Of a DNA stretch of 64,000 nt, positions 18,873 to 26,473 are shown one piece after another. The notes under the pieces are model-generated. The model searched no databases. It was given only the letters and a program-made list of their open reading frames with translations, and was not told where the DNA came from. The position numbers and the translations under genes are program-made. Numbering within the stretch: the stretch's first letter is position 1; each line of letters starts with the position of its first letter. The DNA is from Acidobacteriota bacterium (GTDB taxonomy: Bacteria > Acidobacteriota > Vicinamibacteria > Fen-336), in NCBI GenBank assembly GCA_022340585.1, contig JAJDNS010000051.1:1-64000 (forward strand). Direction: 5' to 3'.

Positions 18873-20218
18873 GCCTTGAGCCTCTCGCGCGCCCAGTCCA
18901 GGAGCTCCTGGGCCCGGGCCGCCTCGTCGGCCTCGGCGATGATGCGGACCAGGGACTGGGTGTTGGAGGCCCGCACGTGGACCCAGCCGTCCGGCCACAG
19001 GACCTTCACCCCGTCGGTGTGGTCGACGGTGGCCCCCTCCACCTCACCCACCGCCTCCCGGAGCTCGGCCAGGGCGGAGTAGATCGCCCTCGGGGGTACC
19101 GGGACGGCCAGCTTGCGCACGACCAGGGTCGGCAGGTCCGCCACCAGGGCCGAGAGGGGGCGCACCTCGTTGGCGAGGTGCCTCAGGAGCAGGCCGATGG
19201 CGGCGGCGCTGTCGTGAGTGGGGTGCACCTCCGGCACCGCCACGCCGCCGTTGCCCTCGCCGCCGATCACCGCGCCGTGCTCGACGATGGCCTCCGAGAC
19301 GAAGGCCTGCCCCACCGGCGTGCGCACGACTCTCGCCCCGTGGCGCTCCGCCACCCGATCCACCCGGGCGGTGGTGCAGACGTTGGTGACGACCGGTCCG
19401 GAGCGCCGACAGAGCGCCGCCTCCACCGCGAGGGGGAGGGTCACCTCCTCGGAGAAGGCCTGGCCGGTCTCGTCCACCAGGCTCAGGCGCTCACCGTCGG
19501 CGTCGAGGACGAGGCCGAGGTCGGCGTTTCCGGCCCGCACCAGGGCCCGGGCCTGGGAGGCGGTGGCGACCCCCGGCTCGGGCAGGCGGGGGAAGGGGAG
19601 GGAGGGGTCGTCGTTGATGGGGAGGACCTCGCAGCCGAGGGCCTCGAGCCACCGCGGGACGAGGAGGGCGCACGACCCGTTGCCGCAGTCCACCGCCACC
19701 CGCAGCCGGCGCAGGCGGAGCGCGTCGTCGGCGAAGACGGTCGACAGCATCTCGAGGTGCTGGGCGATCGCATCCTCCTCGCGGACGGTGCTCTTGACCT
19801 CCTCCCACCCCGCGCGGTCGTCCACTCCCTGGTGGAAGACGTCGAGGAGCTCGTCGCCCTGCTCGGCGCTGAGATAGAGGCCGTCGTCCCGCACGAACTT
19901 CAGGGCGTTCCACTCCGGGGGATTGTGCCCGCCGGTGATGGAGATCCCCCCGGAGGCGCGGTGCCATGGCACCGCCAGCTGCAGGCTGGGAGTGGGGCAG
20001 ATCCCCAGGTCCACGACCTCGCAGCCCACCGACAGCAGCCCGGCGGTCACCGCGGCCTGCACCATGGGTCCCGAGGGCCGGGGGTCCCGGCAGACGAGGA
20101 TGCGCCCGCCGTCCAGGTAGGCGCCGAAGGCCTCGGCAAACCGGACCACCAGCTCGGGGGTGAGGGTCTCCCCCACCACGCCCCGCACGCCGGTGATCCC
20201 GATCTTCAGCGGCTGCAT
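18869..20218 (-). CDS. Degenerate phosphohexomutase paralogue lacking the catalytic serine
   Basis: A 449-residue paralogue of the gene that overlaps its 3' end, collinear with it over the full length. It has changes at key sites: the phosphoserine loop reads ITGGHNPP, with Gly97 in place of the catalytic Ser; the metal loop reads DADGERL, with Glu for the third Asp; the phosphate loop reads RASNTQSLVR instead of RPSNTEP. The sugar loop GGEGNGG is kept. I read the loop codons as acc ggc ggg cac, so it is not an obvious single-base error. The fold looks intact, so it may be a pseudoenzyme partner of the active mutase or a binding protein. It is the first gene of a two-gene operon. Confidence 0.85.
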   Translation of the reverse strand: MQPLKIGITGVRGVVGETLTPELVVRFAEAFGAYLDGGRILVCRDPRPSGPMVQAAVTAGLLSVGCEVVDLGICPTPSLQLAVPWHRASGGISITGGHNPPEWNALKFVRDDGLYLSAEQGDELLDVFHQGVDDRAGWEEVKSTVREEDAIAQHLEMLSTVFADDALRLRRLRVAVDCGNGSCALLVPRWLEALGCEVLPINDDPSLPFPRLPEPGVATASQARALVRAGNADLGLVLDADGERLSLVDETGQAFSEEVTLPLAVEAALCRRSGPVVTNVCTTARVDRVAERHGARVVRTPVGQAFVSEAIVEHGAVIGGEGNGGVAVPEVHPTHDSAAAIGLLLRHLANEVRPLSALVADLPTLVVRKLAVPVPPRAIYSALAELREAVGEVEGATVDHTDGVKVLWPDGWVHVRASNTQSLVRIIAEADEAARAQELLDWARERLKA

Positions 20219-20362
20219 GCTCCGGTCTCGTCTCGCGCATGGTGTGCGTCCCAGGGGCCCGGGTCAAGGGGCGAGTCGACCGGTCACCCCGAGGACGAGC
20301 CTTGATGCGTCCGGCCCATTGACCCCGTCGCCGGGGGAGCGAGAAGCTGAGCAACGCAGTCT

Positions 20363-20422
20363 GGGGACACGGTCGTCGTGGCTGTGCCCGGAGCCGAGAG
20401 AGCCGGCCGCAGGACGGCTCGG
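20363..20422 (+). repeat. Possible diverged copy of the 60-bp hairpin repeat
   Basis: This stretch upstream of the cytochrome genes resembles the repeats at 25416 and 35761. It shares GGACACG, a central TCG/TGG part, TGTGCCC for TGTGTCC, and a well-kept GCCGGCCGCAGG-CGG end. The first arm pair is degraded and a few bases are missing, so homology is uncertain. Confidence 0.3.
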
Positions 20423-20440
20423 TCCTCGAGAGGATTCGCC

Positions 20441-22198
20441 ATGAACTACCCGATCTGGGAGCTCCCCGCTCCCGGACTCCTCATCGCCGCCGTGGCCATC
20501 GTCCACGTCTTCATCTCCCACTTCGCGGTGGGGGGAGGGCTGTTCCTCGTCCTGGCGGAGAGGAAGGCCCGCGGGGAGGGCGACGACGCCTTTCTGGGCT
20601 TCGTGCGCACGGCGAGCCGCTTCTTCATCCTGCTCACCCTGGTCCTGGGCGCGCTGACCGGCGTCGGCATCTGGTTCACGATCGGGCTCGTCCAGCCCCA
20701 GGCCACGAGCGCCCTCGTCACCGCCTTCGTCTGGGGCTGGGCGATCGAGTGGACCTTCTTCGCGGTGGAGATCGCCGCGGCCATGGTCTACTACTACGGC
20801 TGGGATCGCCTCGACGCCCGCACCCACCTGCGCGTGGGCTGGATCTACTTCGTCTCGGCGTGGGCCAGCCTCGCCGTCATCAGCGGCATCCTGTCCTTCA
20901 TGGCCACCTCCGGGGAGTGGGTGACCACCCACCGCTTCGCCGACGGCATCTTCAACCCGACGTACTGGTCCACGGTGGCCCTGCGCACGGCGGTGGCGGT
21001 GGGGCTGGCCGGGCTGTACGCGCTGCTCGCGGGGTCCTTCGTGAAGGACGCCGAGCTCAAGGCCCGGATCGCCCGCTGGTCGGTGACCCGGTGGATCGTG
21101 CCCGCCGCCGTTCTCATCCCCGCGGCGCTCCTGTGGTACCTGTCCTCGGCCGTCGACGCGGGGGTGGCGGTGGCGGAGACCCTCGGCGCCCGGGGCGGGG
21201 GCGTGGGGGACCTCCTGGCCGCCGTCTTCTCCTCGACCGCCGGCGGGCAACCCATCGTGCGCCACGCGGCGGTGGTGACGGTGCTGAGCGCGGTCCTCCT
21301 CGTTCTCGGCGCGCTGGCCCTGGCCGGCCTGAGGGCCCGGACCTACGGCCGACTGGAGGCCGGTCTGCTCGTGGTTGTGGGCTTCGCCTCCATGGGGGGG
21401 AGCGAGTGGGTTCGCGAGGGCCTGCGCAAGCCCTGGGTCGTCGACGGCTACATGTTCGTCAACGGCGTGCGCCTCCCGTCCTCGGCCCACGGCGCGGTCC
21501 TCGAAGATCCGTTCACCGTCGACGCCCTCGGGGAGAGAGGCGTTCTCGCCACCGCCCGCTTCGCCACGGCTCCCGCGGGATACCGACCCGGCTTCCCCGA
21601 GTTCGAGGAGCTGGAGCCGGCCGAGCGGGCCGGGATCGTGGCGGAGGCGGGACGCGAGATCTTCCGGCTGGAGTGTACGGCCTGCCACACCGTGAGGGGC
21701 CATCTCGGCATCGAGGGTCTCGTCGCGGGCCAGGGCGTGGCGGCGATCGAGGCGACCCTCGTCTCGCTGGCGTCGCCGGTGACCGCCGCCGGCGAGCCCG
21801 CGGCCTGGTCGGACCCCCGGGTGCGGGTCGCCACCCGTCTCGGGCGGCGCATGCCGCCCTTCGTCGGCACCGAGGCCGAGAAGCAGGCCCTCGCCATCCA
21901 CCTCGCCCGCCTCGGAGGCGACGCCGAGGCCGGGGTGGTGTCGGCCGCCGCGGCGAGCGTCGACCCCGGCGAGGAGGCCTTCGCGACCCACTGCGCCGCG
22001 TGCCACGGGCTGGACTCGCCGTGGCCCATCGCCGAGCGGATTCGCCACCGCTCCTCGGACGAGCTCTACGACCTTCTCGGACGGCTGAACGAGGTGCAGG
22101 AGGACATGCCGGCCTTCACGGGCACCGAGGAGGAGCGCGCCGCGCTCGCCGAGCACCTGGCCGGACTCGCGGACCCGGAAGAGGAGGTGACGCCGTGA
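20441..22198 (+). CDS. Cytochrome bd-like subunit (CydA superfamily) with two C-terminal c-type haem domains
   Basis: A 585-residue protein. The first about 350 residues form some nine transmembrane helices resembling CydA: a His-bearing first helix (VHVFISHFAVGGGLF), the GVGIWFTIGLVQP turn and the glutamate-rich EWTFFAVEI helix. A remnant of the GRQPW quinol-site motif may survive as LRKPWVVDG. A periplasmic tail carries two c-type haem sites, CTACH (Cys412) and CAACH (Cys518). This matches the cytochrome-c-containing branches of the bd superfamily rather than classical quinol oxidases. Start ATG 20441 has AGAGGA upstream. It overlaps the partner subunit by 4 nt. Its likely job is electron transfer between quinol, cytochrome c and an acceptor; whether it reduces O2 is not known. 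Confidence 0.75.
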   Translation: MNYPIWELPAPGLLIAAVAIVHVFISHFAVGGGLFLVLAERKARGEGDDAFLGFVRTASRFFILLTLVLGALTGVGIWFTIGLVQPQATSALVTAFVWGWAIEWTFFAVEIAAAMVYYYGWDRLDARTHLRVGWIYFVSAWASLAVISGILSFMATSGEWVTTHRFADGIFNPTYWSTVALRTAVAVGLAGLYALLAGSFVKDAELKARIARWSVTRWIVPAAVLIPAALLWYLSSAVDAGVAVAETLGARGGGVGDLLAAVFSSTAGGQPIVRHAAVVTVLSAVLLVLGALALAGLRARTYGRLEAGLLVVVGFASMGGSEWVREGLRKPWVVDGYMFVNGVRLPSSAHGAVLEDPFTVDALGERGVLATARFATAPAGYRPGFPEFEELEPAERAGIVAEAGREIFRLECTACHTVRGHLGIEGLVAGQGVAAIEATLVSLASPVTAAGEPAAWSDPRVRVATRLGRRMPPFVGTEAEKQALAIHLARLGGDAEAGVVSAAAASVDPGEEAFATHCAACHGLDSPWPIAERIRHRSSDELYDLLGRLNEVQEDMPAFTGTEEERAALAEHLAGLADPEEEVTP

Positions 22199-23892
22199 CC
22201 CCCATCATTCCCCTCGCCGACCCCCTGCCCCAGCCCGCGCCGGCCTGGCTGCTGTGGGCGCTTCTCCAGCTCACCTTCTTCCTCCATCTCCTCGCCATGA
22301 ACGTGGTTCTCGGCGGGTCGGTCCTGGCTCTCCACTGGAGGATGAGCCGCCGCCCCGGCGACGCCGCCCCGCGGGCCGCGGTGACCGGCGCCTTCGCGAA
22401 GGCGCTGCCGGTCGCGGTGGCGGCGGCGGTGACGCTGGGGGTGGCCCCGCTGCTGTTCGTCCAGGTCCTCTACGGGCGGCTGTTCCTGACCAGCTCGGTC
22501 CTCATGGCCTGGTGGTGGCTCGCCGTGGTTCCCCTGGTCATCCTCGCCTACTCCGGGGCCTACCTCCTCGCCTTCCGCGGCGCCTCGCTCGGTTCCCGGG
22601 CGAAGACGATCGCCGCCGTCGTCGCCTTGCTCTTCCTGGCGGTGGCCTTTCTCTACACCTCGAACGTGACGCGGTCGCTCCGCCCCGAGACCTTCGTCGA
22701 GGCCTACCGGGCGAGCGGCCGGGGCTTCACATTGAACCTCGCCGACCCGACGCTGTGGCCCCGGTACCTCCACATGCTCTTCGGGGCGGTGGCGGTGGCC
22801 GGGATGGCGGTGGCGGTGTACGGCCTCTTCCGTCGCGAGAGAGAGCCGGAGACCGCGTCGTGGGCGATGCGCAAGGGGACGGTCTTCTTCGGCATTGCCA
22901 CCGCCGTCAACATCTTCGTGGGGATGTGGTTCCTGCTCGCCCAGCCAAAGGAGATCCTGTTGCGCCTGGTCGGGGCGGACACGTGGGCGATGACCCTCCT
23001 GGCGTTGGGAATCCTGCTGGGCATCGCCACCGGGGGGTTCGCGCTGCTGGCCCTGGGTGCGCGGGACGCCGCCCGCGCGACGAAGGCCCAGGTCGGCGTC
23101 CTTCTCCCGACCCTCGTCGTGATGGTCCTCCTCCGCGACCAGGTGCGGCAGCTGGTTCTCCGTGACGCGGGCTTCGAGCACCCCCCGTGGGTCGAGCCGC
23201 AGTGGGGACCCCTGGCGGTGTTTGCGCTCCTGCTGGTCGCGGCCGTGGTGACGGTCGCGTGGATGGCGCGCGCCCTCGCCCGGGGCTCGGCCGGGGGGGG
23301 CGCCACCGGGACGGCACTGGTGCTGGTCGTGGTGCTCGCGGGGGCGGGAGCGGGGCAGGCGGGCGAGCCCGCCGACCCGCGGGTGGAGAGCGCGGTGGCC
23401 GAGGCCCGGGTCGCGGCCGGCGAGCTGGCCGCCCAGCTCAAGAAGCTGCTCCAGGAGGAGCTCGCCGCCGGTGGCTTCGACGGCGCCATCGCCGTCTGCG
23501 CGGAGATCGCCCAGCAGAGGACGGCCGACTACCGGGAGACCTTCAAGAACGACATCCGCCGGGTGACCCTGCGCCGACGCAATCCGGAGAACGAGCCCGA
23601 CGACTACGAGCGGGCGGTGCTCGAATCGTTCGATCGGCTCCCGATCGAGGCGCGAGCGAAAGCCGAGCACTGGGAGGTCGTCACCGAGGACGGGCAGGAG
23701 TCACTGCGCTACCTCAAGCCCCTGGTGACGGGCGCGCTCTGTCTCACCTGCCACGGGGATCCCGCGACGATGGCGCCGGCGGTGACCCAGGCCCTCGGCC
23801 AGCACTACCCCGACGACCGGGCCACCGGCTTCCACGTGGGGGACGTGCGCGGCGCGATCACGATCCGGATTCCGCTGGTGCCGAAGCCGTAG
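22195..23892 (+). CDS. Partner membrane subunit fused to a DUF3365 (Tll0287-like) c-type haem domain
   Basis: A 565-residue protein starting with GTG at 22195, coupled to the preceding gene by a GTGA overlap. Residues 1 to about 375 form eight or nine transmembrane helices. The first (LQLTFFLHLLAMNVVLGG) looks like a second, diverged CydA-type first helix with a candidate haem-ligand His. After a further hydrophobic segment ending AGAGAGQAGE comes a periplasmic DUF3365-like domain (about 390-565) with one c-haem motif CLTCH (Cys516), followed by VRGAITIRIPL, typical of the family end. With the upstream gene this gives a complex with at least three c-haems. The last 35 bases overlap the end of the convergent DUF2202 gene. 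Confidence 0.7.
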   Translation: MTPIIPLADPLPQPAPAWLLWALLQLTFFLHLLAMNVVLGGSVLALHWRMSRRPGDAAPRAAVTGAFAKALPVAVAAAVTLGVAPLLFVQVLYGRLFLTSSVLMAWWWLAVVPLVILAYSGAYLLAFRGASLGSRAKTIAAVVALLFLAVAFLYTSNVTRSLRPETFVEAYRASGRGFTLNLADPTLWPRYLHMLFGAVAVAGMAVAVYGLFRREREPETASWAMRKGTVFFGIATAVNIFVGMWFLLAQPKEILLRLVGADTWAMTLLALGILLGIATGGFALLALGARDAARATKAQVGVLLPTLVVMVLLRDQVRQLVLRDAGFEHPPWVEPQWGPLAVFALLLVAAVVTVAWMARALARGSAGGGATGTALVLVVVLAGAGAGQAGEPADPRVESAVAEARVAAGELAAQLKKLLQEELAAGGFDGAIAVCAEIAQQRTADYRETFKNDIRRVTLRRRNPENEPDDYERAVLESFDRLPIEARAKAEHWEVVTEDGQESLRYLKPLVTGALCLTCHGDPATMAPAVTQALGQHYPDDRATGFHVGDVRGAITIRIPLVPKP

Positions 23893-24607
23893 GGCCGCGG
23901 CCCGAGCAGGACCGCCCGCGTCCCGGGCCGGCGCCCCGTCCTCGGCCACACCCACCCCGGCCCCGGCCCTGGCCACCACCCATCTGGGCTTCGCCCCGGC
24001 CGTGTCCTCGGCCCCGTCCGCGGCCATCCCGACCCCCCACCGCGGCGCCCCGGGCCGTCCCGCCGGCCGTCCCCGCGCACCTTTCGAAGGCGGGCTGGTG
24101 GCGCTCGAGGGAGGCCATGCGGTTGTGCTCGAAGACGAGCCTGACGTCCTCGGGAAGCGAGTCGGTGGCGAGCAGCCGATCGTACAGCGCGACGTTGCCG
24201 ACCTCGAACTCGACCGCCGCGGCGCAGGCCTCCTGGCGGGAGGCGTGGCCCGGCACCTCGGCCCGGGCCCAGCGATTGTCGGGAACAGGAATACCCCGGC
24301 TCGTCAGCAGCTCCTCCAGGAAGGCGGCGTGTCGCTGCTCGGCGTGGACGACGTTCGAGAAGGGACGGACCTCACCCAGGTCCTCGAGCGCCCGAGCGTA
24401 GACGGCCTCCCCTCGGTACTCGTCTTGCAGGGCCTCGGTGATGGCCTCCTGCTGGCCGGGGGCGAGGGGTCCGCGCTGGGCCCCGGCGGCCGCGAGCCGG
24501 GCGCACCCGGGACGGGGCGGCGGCGGCGCTTCCTCGGGCGCGGCCACTCCGGAGCTGGCCAGCAGCACGGCCGCTCCGGCGACCAGAGTTCCAGTGAGGG
24601 TTCTCAT
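23858..24607 (-). CDS. Exported DUF2202 ferritin-like protein with Gly/Arg-rich tail
   Basis: A 249-residue protein with an N-terminal signal sequence (LVAGAAVLLASSGVAA). Its four-helix ferritin-like core shows DEYRGE, AEQRH (E-x2-H), VEFEVGNVALYD and LERH (E-x2-H), the pattern of a carboxylate-bridged di-iron site; the family is DUF2202, of unknown function. The last about 60 residues are almost only Gly, Arg and Ala (for example GRGRGGCGRGRGAG). The start at 24607 places GGAGG 6 nt upstream; an alternative ATG lies at 24613. Its 3' end overlaps the cytochrome gene on the other strand. It is divergent from a small secreted protein with a similar Gly/Arg tail, hinting at joint function. Confidence 0.72.
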   Translation of the reverse strand: MRTLTGTLVAGAAVLLASSGVAAPEEAPPPPRPGCARLAAAGAQRGPLAPGQQEAITEALQDEYRGEAVYARALEDLGEVRPFSNVVHAEQRHAAFLEELLTSRGIPVPDNRWARAEVPGHASRQEACAAAVEFEVGNVALYDRLLATDSLPEDVRLVFEHNRMASLERHQPAFERCAGTAGGTARGAAVGGRDGRGRGRGHGRGEAQMGGGQGRGRGGCGRGRGAGPGRGRSCSGRGPTASAPAESGS

Positions 24608-24613
24608 CGTCAT

Positions 24614-24977
24614 CCTCCCACCGAGCGCAGATTCAGCAGTGTCCGGGCTCGGCACGGGAATGGGGAGCAAATCGCGCACCAGGACCGCGGCGGAGCGGCA
24701 AATCGCCTGAGAGCACCGCGTTCCGCCCTTCCCGGGTCACCCCCGGGGTCGGAGGCCGATGTCCAATCGACAGAGTCGTCGACTGGCTCGACCATCTGGT
24801 CGACCCGAGAGGCCGAGGCGGGCTGGCGCTGCGCCCGTTGCGCTGCCGTCAAGCCTCGCCAAGACTGAGGCTTGCCCCGCTCACCCAGGGGTCGCCGGGG
24901 ACGCTGGCCCACGCCTTGCACTTCCCGGCGACGACTGCGGTGAAGCAGCCCGGGGGACATTCCAGAGGAGGTTGGGA
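24614..24977. promoter_or_regulatory. 364-base divergent intergenic region with two inverted repeats
   Basis: No gene is visible. The region separates the DUF2202 gene from the small Gly/Arg protein. It holds TCGACCA-tc-TGGTCGA (24788-24803), a compact operator-like dyad. It also holds CAAGCCTC/GAGGCTTG (24850-24857 and 24867-24874), an 8-bp stem with a 9-nt loop that could be an attenuator or leader hairpin. No convincing -35/-10 pair was found. Confidence 0.35.
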
Positions 24978-25352
24978 ATGAAGCGACTCTTCGTGGTGGG
25001 CCTGGTGACGATGGGAGCGATCGCGCTGGCGAGCGGAGCGCCGGTCGGAGCCGCGGACGAACCGGCCGTGAACGAGAAGCCGGCCCGCGTGGGGCCGAAC
25101 TTCGTCGACGTGGACAAGGACGGGGCCTGCGACAACTGCGGCGCCGCGGGCCAGGGAAAGGGACCGGCCGCAGCCGGTCGCGCCTCCGGGGCGCGGGACG
25201 GATCGGGTCGGCAGGTGGGGACACGGGGCGGCTCGGGTCGCCAGGTCGGCCCGCGCGACGGCACCGGCCGTGGCCAGGGTTCGCCTGGCCGTTGCGACGG
25301 CACCGGCCCCAGGGGCGGTCGTCAGGGCCGACGGGGCGGCGGGCGCCGCTAG
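24978..25352 (+). CDS. Small secreted Gly/Arg-rich protein with a DxDxDG-type motif
   Basis: A 124-residue protein with a clear signal peptide (GLVTMGAIALASGAPVGAA). A short segment FVDVDKDGACDNCG then resembles the calcium-binding-like DxDGDGxCDN motifs of small secreted proteins. A tail of about 65 residues made mostly of Gly, Arg, Gln and Ser follows. GAGGAGG lies at a good distance before ATG 24978. No enzymatic domain is recognisable. The divergent DUF2202 neighbour carries the same kind of tail, and the nearby cytochromes and SCO1 suggest a metal or redox context, but the function is unknown. Confidence 0.6.
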   Translation: MKRLFVVGLVTMGAIALASGAPVGAADEPAVNEKPARVGPNFVDVDKDGACDNCGAAGQGKGPAAAGRASGARDGSGRQVGTRGGSGRQVGPRDGTGRGQGSPGRCDGTGPRGGRQGRRGGGRR

Positions 25353-25415
25353 CGCCGGCGGATCCCGGGGCGGCGGCGGTCCGGGGTCCCCTCCTCGCCG
25401 AACACGTCCCCTGCT

Positions 25416-25475
25416 AAGGACACGATCGCCATGGCGGGATCGTGTCCTTGGCCAGGGCAGCCGGCCGCAGGCCGG
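25416..25475 (+). repeat. 60-bp hairpin-forming intergenic repeat, copy 1
   Basis: It consists of two adjacent hairpins: AAGGACACGATC (25416-25427) with its exact complement at 25438-25449, and CCGGCC-GCA-GGCCGG (25461-25475). It matches the copy at 35761-35820 at 54 of 60 positions with no gaps. It lies between two genes on the same strand and looks like a REP-type element. Confidence 0.75.
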
Positions 25476-25552
25476 TAGCGGTCCCCGGGACGGCGTCCCT
25501 GAGCGCGCCCCACCCGTCCCCATGCTTCTTGCGCCCGGAGGGCGAGGGCACC

Positions 25553-25558
25553 TAGAGT
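25553..25558 (+). promoter_or_regulatory. Candidate -10 box of a leaderless promoter
   Basis: TAGAGT ends 7 nt before ATG 25566, with TTGCGC at 25529-25534 (18-nt spacer) as a possible -35. There is no Shine-Dalgarno sequence between. Confidence 0.4.
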
Positions 25559-25565
25559 GGGGCGC

Positions 25566-26444
25566 ATGTCGATTCTCCGCCGTCTCGCCTTGCTGGCCCT
25601 GCTCGTGTCCCTCCTGTCGGCTGGGTGCGGGGGCGAAGCCCCCGACTCCGGCGCGAAGAGCTATCCGCTCGAGGGCAAGGTCGTGGCCGTGGACGCCGCC
25701 AACCGCAAGATCACCATCGACCACGAGGAAATCGTCAACTTCATGCCGGCCATGACCATGGCCTTCGTGGTGCGGGAGAAGGACGCGGCTCTCCTCGAGG
25801 GCGTCACCCCGGGCGACGAGGTGACCGCGCGGTTGGTGGCGCCGGATTCGCGCTACTGGATCGAGGACCTCGTCGTCGTCAAGCGGGGGACACCCGACCC
25901 GAACGCTGTTCCGCCGCCGGACGTGCACCGGCTGCAGCCCGGCGAAGCGGTGCCGGACGTGGCCCTCGTGAACCAGGACGGTGAGGCGGTGAGACTGTCC
26001 GACTACCAGGGCCGATCCCTGGCCGTGACCTTCGTCTACACGCGCTGCCCCTTGCCCGACTACTGCCCGCTGATGATGAAGAACTTCGCGGCTGCTCACG
26101 CCGCTCTCTGCGCGGACGCGGACCTGGCCGCCCGGACCCATCTTCTGACGGTGAGCTTCGACACCGCGCACGACACCCCCGAGATCCTCCGTGCGTTCGG
26201 GAAGCCCTTCCAGAAGACCGACCCTCCCTTCACCCACTGGGAGCTGGCCAGCGGGACCGAAGAGGCGATCCGGACCCTGGGTGGTCCCCTGGGTCTCGAC
26301 TATGTCGAGGAGAGCCGCTCGTTCACCCACAACCTGCGGACCGCGGTGATCGACCCGGAGGGGAAGCTGCGGGTCCTGCTCCGGGGCAACGAGTGGACGC
26401 CGGAGGATCTGGTGGCCGAGCTCCGGGCGGCCGCCGGACTCTGA
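25566..26444 (+). CDS. SCO1/SenC-type lipoprotein with N-terminal CusF-like copper-binding domain
   Basis: A 292-residue protein with a lipoprotein signal ending LSAGC. Residues about 35-105 match the CusF-like copper-binding fold, with the metal motif HEEIVNFMPAMTMAF. The thioredoxin-fold SCO1 domain follows, with copper ligands in TRCPLPDYCPLM (Cys-x5-Cys, a variant of the usual Cys-x3-Cys) and the conserved His in SFTHNLRT. SCO proteins deliver copper to, or reduce the copper site of, cytochrome oxidase and other cuproenzymes at the membrane. The bd-like cytochromes encoded nearby do not need CuA, so the client may be elsewhere. A nitrilase gene follows after 29 bases. Confidence 0.85.
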   Translation: MSILRRLALLALLVSLLSAGCGGEAPDSGAKSYPLEGKVVAVDAANRKITIDHEEIVNFMPAMTMAFVVREKDAALLEGVTPGDEVTARLVAPDSRYWIEDLVVVKRGTPDPNAVPPPDVHRLQPGEAVPDVALVNQDGEAVRLSDYQGRSLAVTFVYTRCPLPDYCPLMMKNFAAAHAALCADADLAARTHLLTVSFDTAHDTPEILRAFGKPFQKTDPPFTHWELASGTEEAIRTLGGPLGLDYVEESRSFTHNLRTAVIDPEGKLRVLLRGNEWTPEDLVAELRAAAGL

Positions 26445-26473
26445 GGGACGGCCCGCGGGAAGGACAAGAGAGC

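Noticed and set aside
20749-23892. A 1047-codon frame suggesting one giant cytochrome protein
   Set aside because: The first half is a shadow of the CydA-like gene in another frame. GTG 22195 with the GTGA overlap is the real start of the second subunit.
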